NCBI RefSeq assembly: GCF_003850045.1
Contig: NZ_RQJX01000004.1
Span: 124,001 to 188,000, forward strand
Length of the DNA stretch: 64,000 nucleotides
DNA from: Aeromicrobium camelliae
GTDB taxonomy: Bacteria > Actinomycetota > Actinomycetes > Propionibacteriales > Nocardioidaceae
Reading direction: 5' to 3'
Part shown: positions 17,644 to 26,191 of the stretch, piece after piece
Layout: the number at the start of each line of letters is the position of its first letter
How positions within the stretch are numbered: position 1 is the first letter of the stretch
Notes under the pieces: generated by a model
What the model saw: only the letters and a program-made list of their open reading frames with translations
Databases searched by the model: none
Told to the model about the DNA's origin: nothing
Made by a program: the position numbers and the translations under genes

Positions 17644-19464
17644 TCATCCCAGCGCCCGGTCGAGATTGAGCGCGGCGCTGATGAGCGACAGATGCGTGAA
17701 GGCCTGCGGGAAGTTGCCGAGATGATCACCAGTGGCGCCGATCTGCTCGGCGTACAGGCCCAGATGGTTGGCGTAGGTGAACATCTTCTCGAGCGCGATC
17801 TCCGCCTCCGCCAGCCGTCCCGCACGCGTCAGCGCCTCCACATACCAGAACGAACAGAGGCTGAAGGTCCCCTCATCGCCGTGGACGCCGTCCGGAGCGT
17901 GGTCGACGTCGTAGCGGAAGACGAGGCTGTCGGAGACCAGATGCTCCTCGATCACGTCGAGTGTCGACAGGAACTTCGGGTCCACCGGCGAGATGAACTT
18001 GACCATGGGCATGAGCAGGACCCCGGCGTCGACGGCCTTCCGACCGGCGGATTGGACGAACGCCCCGAGCCCGTCGTCCCAGGCGTCGCGGAGGATGCGC
18101 GCGTGGATGTCGTCGCGCAGGCGCGTCCACACCACGAGGTCGCCGGGAAGTCCGCGCTGTCGGGCCATGCGGATCATCCGTTCCACGGCGACCCAGCACA
18201 TGAGCCACGAGGTCGTGTGGTGCCGGTTCTCGGTGCGGATCTCCCACATTCCCGCATCGGGGTCGTCCCAGTGATCCTCGAGCCACTCGAGGATCCGGGT
18301 CAGACCGCTCCAGGCGTCCTGGCTGATGCCGGCACCGTATTTGTTGAACAGGTAGATCGAGTCGATGATCTCGCCGTAGATGTCGAGCTGCAGTTGCTCG
18401 ACCGCGCCGTTGCCCGACCGCACGGGCCGCGAGTCGCGATACCCGCGCAGATGGTCCAACTCCCGCTCCGGCAGCGGCACGTCGCCGTCGATGTCGTACA
18501 TGACGCGGAGTGGCCCCAGGTCGTGGTCGGCGTTCTTCTCGTCGGCGAGCCGCTGTGAGAGCCATCCGACGAACGCTCCGGCCTCGTCCATGAACCCGAG
18601 ACGCAGCAGTGCGTACAAGGTGAAGCCCGCGTCGCGGATCCAGACGAAGCGGTAGTCCCAGTTGCGCTCGCCGCCGATCTCCTCGGGAAGGCTCGCGGTG
18701 GGTGCCGCGATGACCGCGCCGCTCGGCTCATGGGTGAGGAGCTTGAGGGTGATGGCGGAACGTTCGACGTTCTCGCGCCACCGGCCCCGGTAGTTCGACG
18801 TGGAGAGCCAGTCGTGCCAGAACGTCGACGTGGCCTCGAAGAGGGCCGACGTGTCCTCACCGCACGCGTGCGGGACGTCGTCGTCCTCGAGGACCTCGAG
18901 CACGAACAGCGCCCGCTCGCCGCTCTCGAGGTGGAACTCCCCGATCACGTCGTCGTTGTCGACCTCGACATCGACCGTCGCGCTGATCCCCAGCCGTACG
19001 CCGTCGCCCGCGATCAGGACACCGTCGTCGGTCCGCTCGACGTTGGGCCGGCCGCGGCCGTAGTCGGGGCGCGCCGCGAGCCTGGTCCTGACGTCCGCGC
19101 TTCCGCGCACGACCTGCACGCGCCGGACGAGCCGCTGGCGGTGGTCGGCGTCGTGCGGCCGGAGCACGGGCATGAAGTCGTGGACCTCGATGACGCCGTC
19201 CTCGGTGAGGAACCGCGTGGCGAGGATCGCGGTGTTCGGGAAGTAGAACTGCTGGGTGCGCACCGCGCCCCCGACCGGCCCGATCGTCCAGCCGCCGGCC
19301 TCGGGGTCCAGCAACGACGCGAAGACGCTCGGCGCGTCGAACCGTCCGGGGCAGAACCAGGAGATGGTGCCGTCCGTGCCGACGAGTGCGGCCGTGCGCA
19401 GGTCGCCGATGAGACCGTGGTCGGCGATCGGCAGGAACTCCTCGCCGCTCCCGGCCTCAGTCAT
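17644..19464 (-). CDS. Glycoside hydrolase family 15 protein (glucoamylase/trehalase-like)
   Basis: 606 residues, the usual length for actinobacterial cytoplasmic GH15 enzymes. It has an N-terminal beta-sandwich ([25 protein letters not shown]) and an alpha/alpha barrel containing [22 protein letters not shown]15 members release glucose from alpha-glucans or from trehalose; the mycobacterial relatives are trehalases, so trehalose is a fair guess. No signal peptide is seen. ATG 19464 follows GGAGA and overlaps zwf by 8 bp, linking the glucose supply to the pentose phosphate pathway. Confidence 0.88.
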   Translation of the reverse strand: MTEAGSGEEFLPIADHGLIGDLRTAALVGTDGTISWFCPGRFDAPSVFASLLDPEAGGWTIGPVGGAVRTQQFYFPNTAILATRFLTEDGVIEVHDFMPVLRPHDADHRQRLVRRVQVVRGSADVRTRLAARPDYGRGRPNVERTDDGVLIAGDGVRLGISATVDVEVDNDDVIGEFHLESGERALFVLEVLEDDDVPHACGEDTSALFEATSTFWHDWLSTSNYRGRWRENVERSAITLKLLTHEPSGAVIAAPTASLPEEIGGERNWDYRFVWIRDAGFTLYALLRLGFMDEAGAFVGWLSQRLADEKNADHDLGPLRVMYDIDGDVPLPERELDHLRGYRDSRPVRSGNGAVEQLQLDIYGEIIDSIYLFNKYGAGISQDAWSGLTRILEWLEDHWDDPDAGMWEIRTENRHHTTSWLMCWVAVERMIRMARQRGLPGDLVVWTRLRDDIHARILRDAWDDGLGAFVQSAGRKAVDAGVLLMPMVKFISPVDPKFLSTLDVIEEHLVSDSLVFRYDVDHAPDGVHGDEGTFSLCSFWYVEALTRAGRLAEAEIALEKMFTYANHLGLYAEQIGATGDHLGNFPQAFTHLSLISAALNLDRALG

Positions 19465-20875
19465 CGGCGTCTCCCAGGTGCCAGCCGTACGGCTGAGGCA
19501 GATCGAGCGCGGTCTGCGGTCCCCACGAGCCCTTCGCGTACGGCTCGGGGGCCGGCGGGTCCTCCAGCACCGGCGTGACGACCTGCCACAACCGGTCCAC
19601 CTCGTCGGCACGCGTGAACAGCGTCTGGTCGCCCCGCATCGCGTCGAGCAGCAGCCGCTCGTACGCCTCCAGCGGGTCAGCCTCCGCGTCGTCGCCGGGG
19701 ACCTCGATCGTCGCCGACGTGCGCGACAGGGCCAGTTCGGGCCCGGGTCGCTTGGCCCACATCTCGATCCCGATCCGCGGGGTGTCGGTGAGTTCGAGCA
19801 CGAGCTTGTCCGGCTCGTCGATCTGGTCCCCGAAGCGGCGGCCGGGCGGCGTGTGGAAGGTCAGTGTGATCGTGCGACGACTCTCGGCCATCGCCTTTCC
19901 CGTCCGCAGATAGAACGGCACGCCCGCCCATCGCTCGTTGTCGACGTAGGCCTCCACCGCGACGAACGTCTCGGTCGACGAGTCCTCGTCCACGCCCTCC
20001 TCGTCCCGGTACCCCTCGTACTGCCCGTAGACGACGCGCGACGGATCGAAGGGCCGCATCGCCTCGAACACCTTGGCCTTCTCGTTCCGCAACGACAGCG
20101 CATCGAGGTGCACGGGCGGTTCCATCGCCATGAAGCCGAGCAACTGGCACAGGTGCGTGACCACCATGTCGCGCAGGCACCCGACGGACTCGTAGAAGGA
20201 CGCTCGCCCCTCCATCTCGAGCTCCTCGGGAATGTCGATCTGCACCGAGGCGATGTGGTGGCGGTTCCAGGCGGGTTCGAGCAGGCCGTTCGCGAACCGC
20301 AGCGCCAGGATGTTCTGCACCGCCTCCTTGCCGAGGAAGTGGTCGATGCGGAAGACCTGGTCCTCGGCCACCACGTCCTTGAGAGCGGCATCGATCTCAC
20401 GCGAGGACTCGAGATCCGAGCCGAATGGCTTCTCGACGATCGAACGGGCGTCGTCGGCGACGCCGGTGCGTCCGAGCATCGCGATGAGACCTTGCATCGC
20501 CGACGGCGGCACCGACAGATAGACGAGCGTCTTGGCCTCGTCGCCGAGTTCGTCACGGGCATCCTCGACGGCCTTCGCGAGTTCGTCCCCGCTCTCGTCG
20601 TCGGAGACGACGAAGCTCGTCCTGGCGATCAGATCGTCCAGGGTCGCCTCGTCGGTCTCATCACCGAACTCGTCGAGCGACTCGCGCACGATCTGCTCGA
20701 TGCCGTCCTCCGGCTCGTGACGGCCCGTGCCGACGATGCGGTAATCGGGCGGCATCCATCCGGACGCGGCCAACGTGTACAGACCGGGGAACAGCTTGCG
20801 GCGCGCGAGGTCACCGGTGGCGCCGAACAGGACGAAGACGTGAGGGTCGAGACGATCGGTCGGGGCGGTCTCCAC
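19457..20875 (-). CDS. zwf: Glucose-6-phosphate 1-dehydrogenase
   Basis: 472 residues. It oxidises glucose-6-phosphate with NADP+ as the first step of the oxidative pentose phosphate pathway. The cofactor loop [14 protein letters not shown] is close to the start, and the active-site [13 protein letters not shown] is near residue 180. GTG 20875 was chosen because GAGGAG is 6 bases upstream; the in-frame TTG two codons earlier would touch the ribosome binding site. It is co-transcribed with the GH15 gene. Confidence 0.95.
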   Translation of the reverse strand: METAPTDRLDPHVFVLFGATGDLARRKLFPGLYTLAASGWMPPDYRIVGTGRHEPEDGIEQIVRESLDEFGDETDEATLDDLIARTSFVVSDDESGDELAKAVEDARDELGDEAKTLVYLSVPPSAMQGLIAMLGRTGVADDARSIVEKPFGSDLESSREIDAALKDVVAEDQVFRIDHFLGKEAVQNILALRFANGLLEPAWNRHHIASVQIDIPEELEMEGRASFYESVGCLRDMVVTHLCQLLGFMAMEPPVHLDALSLRNEKAKVFEAMRPFDPSRVVYGQYEGYRDEEGVDEDSSTETFVAVEAYVDNERWAGVPFYLRTGKAMAESRRTITLTFHTPPGRRFGDQIDEPDKLVLELTDTPRIGIEMWAKRPGPELALSRTSATIEVPGDDAEADPLEAYERLLLDAMRGDQTLFTRADEVDRLWQVVTPVLEDPPAPEPYAKGSWGPQTALDLPQPYGWHLGDADD

Positions 20876-20987
20876 GGGCAACTCCTCGATCGCGGTTCGG
20901 GGTTTCCACGCTACGTAAGCTCACCGGTCACTGCATGACGAGCGGCTGCGGTGGCGACGGGACCCGCCTCCCCCGATGCTGGACACC

Positions 20988-21561
20988 ATGACCTCCGAGA
21001 ATCGGGACCCGCTGAGCCGGCTGGCCGCGGCCTACGGCGTCGCGACCGCCTACGAGGGATCCGACCGCGCCGCACCCAGGCGAGCAGATGCTGTTCATGG
21101 GCGGCGAATTCGGCCAGGAGCGTGAGTGGACCGAGTCCGGCTCCCTGTCGTGGGACGAGCTCGACGACCCGTTGCACGCGGGGGTTCAGCACGTCGTCCG
21201 CGACCTCAACCGGCTTTACCGGTCGACACCGGCGCTCTACACGCAGGACAGCTTCCGCTGGATCGACGCGTCGGATACGGCAGGCAATGTCATCTGCTTC
21301 CTGCGCATCGGCGCGGACGGCTCGCAGCTCGCATGCCTCGCGAACTTCTCCGGCGCGCCGCACCACGACTACCGCGTCGGGCTTCCCGTCGAGGGCACGT
21401 GGCGCGAGGTACTGAACACCGACGCTCAGCTGTACGGCGGCTCGGGCGTCGGCAACCTCGGGGCAGTTCACGCCGAAGGCGTGCCGTGGCACGGGCTGCC
21501 GGCCTCGGCCGAGGTCCAACTACCGCCGGCGGGTGTCCTCTGGCTGGTTCCGGAGGACTGA
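20988..21561 (+). pseudogene. Deletion scar joining the 5' end of malQ to the 3' end of glgB
   Basis: From ATG 20988 the reading [20 protein letters not shown] resembles the N-terminus of 4-alpha-glucanotransferase (MalQ), but only about 25 residues persist. From about 21073 a different frame reads [19 protein letters not shown] and continues to a stop at 21561; this is the C-terminal 160 or so residues of 1,4-alpha-glucan branching enzyme (GlgB). The two pieces are out of frame, and the malQ frame stops at about 21125. A large deletion in an alpha-glucan/trehalose cluster is the simplest explanation. The remnant lacks the GlgB nucleophile region and is probably inactive. Confidence 0.85.
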
Positions 21562-21577
21562 GACAGGAGCACGAACG

Positions 21578-22162
21578 ATGGGCCGTCTGCACGTCAACAT
21601 GAACATCACCCTCGACGGCGTGATCCAAGCCAACGGCGGCCCCACGATCCAGGACGGCGATTTCGCCTACGCCGAGTGGGAGCAGCCCTTCTGGGACGCG
21701 GAGGCCGGCGCGCAGATCGACGAGGACGTGCAGGCCTGCGACGCCCTGCTGCTCGGGCGGATCACGTACGACATCTTCCGCGCGTACTGGCCCGGCAAGA
21801 CCGACACGATCGGGCACGTCTTCGACCGTGTGCCCAAGTACGTGGCGTCGCGCGGCGACGCGGACCTGTCCTGGGAGACCAGCACGCAGCTCAGCGACGT
21901 GGCGACCGAGGTTCGGGCGCTGCGCGAGCAACACGAGCAGATTCACACGTGGGGCAGCGCGGATCTGCTGCAGACGCTGTTCCGGGAGGATCTGGTCGAT
22001 CAGGTCAACTTATGGATGTGTCCCGTCGTCCTCGGCGAGGGCAAGAGGCTCTTCCCCGAAGGGACGACACCGAGCCGCTTCGAGCCGCTCGAGCCGCCGC
22101 GCTCGTATCCGGCTGGGGTCACGTTGTTGCGCTACCGGCGCCTCGGCCGCCTCGATCGGTAG
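21578..22162 (+). CDS. Dihydrofolate reductase-like protein (RibD C-terminal family)
   Basis: 194 residues of the RibD_C fold: MGRLHVNMNITLDGVIQ at the start, LLLGRITYDIF, and the C-terminal PVVLGEGKRLFPEG. Proteins of this family reduce pterin- or flavin-precursor-like substrates with NADPH; true substrates of such stand-alone homologues are mostly unknown. AGGAG lies 8 bases before ATG 21578. A terminator and tRNA-Arg follow. Confidence 0.85.
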   Translation: MGRLHVNMNITLDGVIQANGGPTIQDGDFAYAEWEQPFWDAEAGAQIDEDVQACDALLLGRITYDIFRAYWPGKTDTIGHVFDRVPKYVASRGDADLSWETSTQLSDVATEVRALREQHEQIHTWGSADLLQTLFREDLVDQVNLWMCPVVLGEGKRLFPEGTTPSRFEPLEPPRSYPAGVTLLRYRRLGRLDR

Positions 22163-22174
22163 CGGCACGCACAA

Positions 22175-22202
22175 ACGCCCCCGCTGCGAGCAGCGAGGGC
22201 GT
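22175..22202. terminator. Terminator hairpin between reductase gene and tRNA-Arg
   Basis: A 13-bp stem with one mismatch (ACGCCCCCGCTGC / GCAGCGAGGGCGT) separated by 2 bases. It lies at the 3' ends of both the plus-strand reductase gene and the minus-strand tRNA-Arg, so it can act on both. Confidence 0.75.
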
Positions 22203-22206
22203 GGAG

Positions 22207-22279
22207 CGCGCCCGTAGGGATTCGAACCCCAAACCTTCTGATCCGTAGTCAGATGCTCTATCCGTTGAGCTACGGGCGC
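22207..22279 (-). tRNA. tRNA-Arg (anticodon ACG)
   Basis: A 73-nt cloverleaf on the minus strand: acceptor GCGCCCG/CGGGCGC, anticodon stem TCTGA/TCAGA enclosing loop CTACGGA with anticodon ACG, and T-loop GGTTCGAATCC. No CCA is encoded. A34 should be converted to inosine by TadA, encoded in this same window. Confidence 0.96.
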
Positions 22280-22424
22280 TTGCCGTTGAAGGCCTCGACC
22301 ACTCTACCGGGTCATTTCGGATGAGCGAAATCGGGGCCGGTGATGTGGCACACGCTACTATGCCGAGGCTGGCGGATGGCCGTTCCGGACCGCCAGCGCA
22401 TGGCCCGCGTTAACCATTGGAATT

Positions 22425-22441
22425 TCAGACGTTTGTTCTGA
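22425..22441. promoter_or_regulatory. Candidate operator of the TetR gene
   Basis: TCAGA-N7-TCTGA ends 37 bp before the ATG of the TetR-family gene, where the promoter's upstream part should lie. It could be the autoregulatory site; the symmetry is short. Confidence 0.4.
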
Positions 22442-22478
22442 TAACCGAAATGACCAGAAGGCTCGTAGAGTGGTGCTT

Positions 22479-23129
22479 ATGACCAAGCCCGAACGACGCT
22501 TGCCCACGCGTAAGGACGCTGTCGCGAATCGCGAGCGTCTCCTGGTGGGCGCTGAGGAGTATTTCGCCGAACTCGGCATCGATGCTCCGCTGCACGGACT
22601 TGCCGATCGCGTAGGGGTGGGCATCGGCACCGTGTATCGCAACTTCCCCGCCCACGCCGACCTGATCCGTGCGCTCTACGACCGGATCGTGGATCGATTC
22701 GACAAGATTGCCGCGCAGTGCGCCGATCAGCCTTCGGGCTGGGATGCGATCGAGACGCTGATCCGGCGCAGTGTCCAGATGCTCGTGGAGAACCCCGCGA
22801 CGGCCGCCGTGATGCGCCGCCAGGATCAGAACGACCCGGAGTACCAGCCGGGCAACAAGTGGGGCGGCCCGATTCTCGACTACGTCGAGCGCGCCAAGGC
22901 CGAGGGCATGCTGCGCGACGACGTGACGCCGGCGGACATCGCGAGCATCCCGTTCGCGCTGTCGAGCGTGCAGAACCTGCCGTTCGAGAAGCGCCGCGAG
23001 GTGGCCGAGCGGCTGACGACGTTGATGCTCGACGGACTGCGGGTGCATCCGCACGACCCGGCGCCGTTGGACTCGTCGCCGATCACGGCGCGCGAGCAGC
23101 GCGACCTCGTTCAGGCGATCAAGGTCTGA
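22479..23129 (+). CDS. TetR-family transcriptional regulator
   Basis: 216 residues. The N-terminal helix-turn-helix is clear (RKDAVANRERLLVGAEEYFAELG, LADRVGVGIGTVYRNFP). The C-terminal ligand-binding domain is not recognisable by function. TAGAGT lies 7 bp before ATG 22479, indicating leaderless transcription. No obvious target gene is adjacent, because tRNA genes flank it on both sides. Confidence 0.9.
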   Translation: MTKPERRLPTRKDAVANRERLLVGAEEYFAELGIDAPLHGLADRVGVGIGTVYRNFPAHADLIRALYDRIVDRFDKIAAQCADQPSGWDAIETLIRRSVQMLVENPATAAVMRRQDQNDPEYQPGNKWGGPILDYVERAKAEGMLRDDVTPADIASIPFALSSVQNLPFEKRREVAERLTTLMLDGLRVHPHDPAPLDSSPITAREQRDLVQAIKV

Positions 23130-23213
23130 TCGCGCCCCGATTCGATTCGGCTCGGGATGACTCGCTATCCTGAACCGGTTGCTGCGATCCGCCCGCCGGG
23201 CCGTCGGCAACGA

Positions 23214-23300
23214 GGAGATGTCGCATAGTGGCCTAGTGCGCCCGCCTGCTAAGCGGGTTGAGGTTGATTCCTCTCGCGGGTTCAAATCCCGCCATCTCCG
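23214..23300 (+). tRNA. tRNA-Ser (anticodon GCU)
   Basis: An 87-nt class II tRNA: acceptor GGAGATG/CATCTCC, anticodon stem CCCGC/GCGGG with loop CTGCTAA (anticodon GCT), a long variable arm typical of tRNA-Ser, and T-loop GGTTCAAATCC. The discriminator base is G. Confidence 0.96.
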
Positions 23301-23323
23301 CTGCCACGCAAGGAACAGCAGCG

Positions 23324-23358
23324 AAGGGGACCAGCCACGCAACGTGGTTGGTCCCCTT
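23324..23358 (+). terminator. Terminator-like hairpin 1 after tRNA-Ser(GCU)
   Basis: AAGGGGACCA-g-CCACG-caa-CGTGG-t-TGGTCCCCTT forms a 16-bp stem including one G-U pair and a 3-nt loop, 24 bp downstream of the tRNA. Confidence 0.85.
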
Positions 23359-23372
23359 GCTTATTGCCCCTA

Positions 23373-23548
23373 GAGGAGCTCGCTCCGCTGAAAAGCGAGA
23401 AACAGCAGCGAAAGAGACCAGCCACGCAACGTGGTTGGTCTCTTCGCATCTCAGCCACAGAGGAGCCCGCTCCGCTGCCACGCCCTTACGCTCACGCACC
23501 TTCTCGCCGCAACGCGCAAGCACATCCCTGGAGGAGCCCGCTCCGCTG
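23373..23548. repeat. Three copies of an 18-bp GC-rich element
   Basis: GAGGAGCnCGCTCCGCTG occurs at 23373-23390, 23460-23477 and 23531-23548, identical except for one base. Each contains the inverted repeat GGAGC/GCTCC. The first two follow the two hairpins at a similar distance, so hairpin plus element look like one duplicated unit. Confidence 0.85.
23412..23444 (+). terminator. Terminator-like hairpin 2, tandem copy with compensatory changes
   Basis: AAGAGACCA-g-CCACG-caa-CGTGG-t-TGGTCTCTT repeats hairpin 1; the lower stem differs on both arms so that pairing is kept (GGGG/CCCC becomes AGAG/CTCT). A shared GCAGCGAA precedes both. Confidence 0.85.
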
Positions 23549-23590
23549 CCACGCTCCCGCGGCCACGTAAGCCCTCACCGCGACCATTCC

Positions 23591-23663
23591 CGCTCGCTCG
23601 GCGGTGAGCTGTCCCGCAGTTCGCGCCCTCAGATGCGTACTAGCTCACCGCCCACGGCGAGCG
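23591..23663. repeat. Hairpin repeat (family copy A)
   Basis: GGCGGTGAGCT (23600-23610) pairs perfectly with AGCTCACCGCC (23642-23652), an inner CGCA/TGCG pair lies across a symmetric internal loop, and outer CGCTCG/CGAGCG arms extend the element. A related copy lies at 42346-42398. It is at the 3' end of the minus-strand gene ending at 23727. Confidence 0.75.
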
Positions 23664-23726
23664 GTGCACATTTCTCCGCGAGCGCAGGGACCTCGGCACC
23701 GTCCGGGCCAGCGGTCCCGCGGCCAG

Positions 23727-24140
23727 TTACTCGAAGGTGAAGCGGGTGTAACCGTGCGCGGTGTTGAGGCGGTCGTAGACCTCGCGCACCATCGCGACAC
23801 GCTCGCGGGCGTCGATCGTCTGCAGCGGGAAGCTCTGCACCTCGTTGGTGACGGTCGTGATGCGCAGTTCGCGCGAGCCCAACTGAACGTCGCGCACGTC
23901 CTTCCAGCGGCCCTCGAACAACTGCTTGGTGGCGCGCACGCGACCGTGGTAGCCCTGCTCGTTGAGGGTGAGGACCACCGGCGGCCGCACGGCGAGGCGC
24001 GCTCCGAGCAGCAGCGCCAGCACGGCCACGACACCGCCGACGATCGCCACGACGCGCCCCCACGTCCCGAACTGGGCCGTCCAGAAGGCGACGAGCACGG
24101 CGACCGCCGCCACCAGCAGGTACACGCCGATGCTGAGCAT
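23727..24140 (-). CDS. Small membrane protein with C-terminal PH-like region
   Basis: 137 residues. Two hydrophobic helices at the N-terminus (IGVYLLVAAVAVLVAFWTAQF and a second at about residues 32-50) are followed by a beta-rich soluble part (VVLTLNEQGYHGRVRATKQLFEGRWKD). The layout resembles actinobacterial PH-domain membrane proteins of unknown role. ATG 24140 starts directly before helix 1; a longer reading would run into tRNA-Ser(UGA). Confidence 0.65.
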   Translation of the reverse strand: MLSIGVYLLVAAVAVLVAFWTAQFGTWGRVVAIVGGVVAVLALLLGARLAVRPPVVLTLNEQGYHGRVRATKQLFEGRWKDVRDVQLGSRELRITTVTNEVQSFPLQTIDARERVAMVREVYDRLNTAHGYTRFTFE

Positions 24141-24174
24141 CGCGTGCGCACGGTCAAGTCGGTATCGCGTCACG

Positions 24175-24263
24175 CAGAGGGGGCGGGATTCGAACCCGCG
24201 GCTGACATTTCTGCCAGCGACCGCTTTCAAGGCGGTTCCGATCGGCCACTCCGGCACCCCTCC
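24175..24263 (-). tRNA. tRNA-Ser (anticodon UGA)
   Basis: An 89-nt class II tRNA on the minus strand: acceptor GGAGGGG pairs with CCCCTCT (first pair G-U), anticodon stem ACCGC/GCGGT with loop CTTGAAA (anticodon TGA), long variable arm, T-loop GGTTCGAATCC, discriminator G. With tRNA-Ser(GCU) and serS it makes a serine-decoding neighbourhood. Confidence 0.95.
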
Positions 24264-24321
24264 TGGGCCGCCGCGCACGCGCGACGACACCGCCTCGATT
24301 CTCGCACTTGGCGAGCGGAGG

Positions 24322-25377
24322 TCACTTCAAGGGGCTGAAACGGCCGGGCTCCACGCGGCTCGGCGGCGCCACCGCGCGGGCGGCGCGGGCCGAACGCTGC
24401 GACATGAAGACACGTCGCAACAGCAGCCCGATCGGCACACCGAGCACGGCCGAGTACAGCGTCGACAGCGCGAAGTAGGACGGATAGGCGCCCGGATCGA
24501 TGAGCGACGTCGTGATGACCGCCGTACCGAGGACGGCGAAGACGCACACCCACCAGCCTTCGCGGTACCGCGACCGCAGGGACGTACCGAAGATGATCGC
24601 CGGGAAGCCGATGAGCACCTCGAACGGTCTCGGGACACCGCCGATGTGCTGGCGCAGCCAGATGATGCTGTCGTCGAGGAGCTCCTTCAGACCCGGGCTG
24701 CCATAGAGCCGCACGATCCCGCCGTAGACGAACAGCAACACCGCGACGACGGCGACACCGACCAGGATCCACAGATGCTGGCGGGTGAGACCGTGGAGCC
24801 CCGCGCCGAGGCTCGACATGATGGCCAGACCGACGGCTACCGATGCGGCCAAGGTCAGTCCGCTGAAGATCTGGATCTGCGCCGGGGCGTTCCATGCCGC
24901 CACCCCCATCGCACCGCTCACGGTGAGCAGCAGCGAAATGCCGTACTCACGCAGCGAGGCCCGGGTCGAGGCGGCCGGCAGCGTGAACATGACGGCGTTC
25001 ACTGCCGCGAGGACCGCCGATGCGCCCGCCGCGGTGACGAGCAGGAGGTTCAGATCCGTCAGGAGCGCCGAACCGGCCAGGAGCGCGGTCAGCGTGACCC
25101 AGACGCGCATGTGCCCGCCCACGCGGTGCGTGAGCATCATGGCCGAGACCACGAGCAGCAGTGCCGCGCTCGGGCGCCACAACCACGCCGGCGAGCCGAT
25201 CGCGACGACGCTCGTCGCCGAGCCGAGGGTGCCGAGCAGCCATCCGAGGCCGGTCAGGATCTCGAAGGTGCGAGCCGTCCGGCGCGACTCGAAGCGAGGG
25301 CCGCGGGTGGGCCGCTCGTAGACCGGGGCGACCGAGGCGTCGAGGCGACGGCGGCGTCCGGGCTGAGTCGTGCTCAC
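24322..25377 (-). CDS. Polytopic membrane protein of unknown function
   Basis: 351 residues with about nine hydrophobic segments, a charged N-terminus (RRRRLDASVAPVYERPTRGPRFESRR) and a basic C-terminus. No family motif was recognised; conserved-looking polar residues are not obvious in the membrane helices. GTG 25377 overlaps the nitrilase-family gene as GTGA, so the two are co-translated, but this gives little clue to function. Confidence 0.7.
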   Translation of the reverse strand: MSTTQPGRRRRLDASVAPVYERPTRGPRFESRRTARTFEILTGLGWLLGTLGSATSVVAIGSPAWLWRPSAALLLVVSAMMLTHRVGGHMRVWVTLTALLAGSALLTDLNLLLVTAAGASAVLAAVNAVMFTLPAASTRASLREYGISLLLTVSGAMGVAAWNAPAQIQIFSGLTLAASVAVGLAIMSSLGAGLHGLTRQHLWILVGVAVVAVLLFVYGGIVRLYGSPGLKELLDDSIIWLRQHIGGVPRPFEVLIGFPAIIFGTSLRSRYREGWWVCVFAVLGTAVITTSLIDPGAYPSYFALSTLYSAVLGVPIGLLLRRVFMSQRSARAARAVAPPSRVEPGRFSPLK

Positions 25378-26159
25378 GTCGAGCGCATCCTTCGGTTGGC
25401 GAGGGAGGGGTTGACCTCGCGGGAACGGGCGACGACCTGGGGGTCGAGGTCGGCGCGCACCACGGCATCGGCGTCGTGGGCCTCGTCAACGATAGAACCC
25501 CAGGGGTCGACGACCAAGGAATGACCGGTGTAACGGTCACCGCCCTGGGCGGCCGCCGCGACGTACACGGTGTTCTCGACCGCCCGCGCGCTCAGCAACG
25601 TGCGCCAATGGTCGAGCTTGCGCTCGCCGGCAACCCACGCTGCCGGTACGAGAAGGACGTCCGGGGTCGGCGTCCCCTCCATGAGCGAGCGGGCGAGCTC
25701 GGGGAAGCGCAGGTCGTAGCAGGTCATGAGCCCGACGCTGGTGTCGCCGACGGTGAACGTCGCCGGGGCGATCTCCCCCGGGCGCAGCCGCTCGGACTCC
25801 CGATACCCGAACGAGTCGTAGAGGTGGATCTTGCGGTACGTCGCCACCAGGCTCCCCTCAGGGCTCAGGACGACGAGCGTGTTGTAGGGCAGTCCGTCCG
25901 TGCGCTCGAACATGCCGGCGACGATCGTCGCACCGAGCCGACGTGCGTGCTCAGCAAGGAACGTGACGAAGGGCCCGTCCAGCGGTTCCGCGGCGGCGGC
26001 GAGATCGTGGTCGGGGGACCCGAAGTCGTGCATGGCGGCTTCGGGGAGGACGACGAGATCGACCGACCCGCCGTCGACGTCCTCGAGGGCGGTCGCGATC
26101 GTGCGTCGGTTCGCTGCCGCGTCGACATCGGACGCGAACTGGACCAAGGCGATGCGCAT
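25374..26159 (-). CDS. Carbon-nitrogen hydrolase (nitrilase superfamily)
   Basis: 261 residues. The catalytic triad is visible: Glu40 (LPEAAM), Lys110 (YRKIHLYD) and Cys147 (MTCYDLRFPE). The sequence is closest in pattern to the omega-amidase/Nit branch that hydrolyses small amides such as deaminated glutathione or alpha-ketoglutaramate. The exact substrate is uncertain. GGAGG lies 2-3 bases before the ATG at 26159. It is divergent from the quinone oxidoreductase gene. Confidence 0.9.
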   Translation of the reverse strand: MRIALVQFASDVDAAANRRTIATALEDVDGGSVDLVVLPEAAMHDFGSPDHDLAAAAEPLDGPFVTFLAEHARRLGATIVAGMFERTDGLPYNTLVVLSPEGSLVATYRKIHLYDSFGYRESERLRPGEIAPATFTVGDTSVGLMTCYDLRFPELARSLMEGTPTPDVLLVPAAWVAGERKLDHWRTLLSARAVENTVYVAAAAQGGDRYTGHSLVVDPWGSIVDEAHDADAVVRADLDPQVVARSREVNPSLANRRMRST

Positions 26160-26191
26160 GTCCTCCAGTCTGGCATCGCTACGGTGGGGAC

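Larger units (their letters stand above)
23301..23726. other. 426-bp non-coding stretch holding hairpins and repeats
   Basis: No credible gene was found. The stretch holds two near-identical terminator-like hairpins (23324-23358 and 23412-23444), three copies of an 18-bp GAGGAGCnCGCTCCGCTG element (23373-23390, 23460-23477, 23531-23548) and a larger hairpin repeat (23591-23663). Open frames across it repeat the same phrases and are repeat artefacts. Confidence 0.8.

Noticed and set aside
23233-23523. Minus-strand open frame of 96 codons with repeated phrases
   Set aside because: It overlaps tRNA-Ser(GCU) and two terminator hairpins; the repeated phrases come from the duplicated DNA unit, not from protein repeats.
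23324-23548. CRISPR array
   Set aside because: Only two or three repeats with unequal spacing and no cas genes; the hairpins contain covarying stems instead of identical direct repeats with unique spacers.
22207-24263. tRNA-associated genomic island or prophage attachment site
   Set aside because: No integrase, no repeated tRNA 3' end and no phage-like genes were seen near the three tRNAs.
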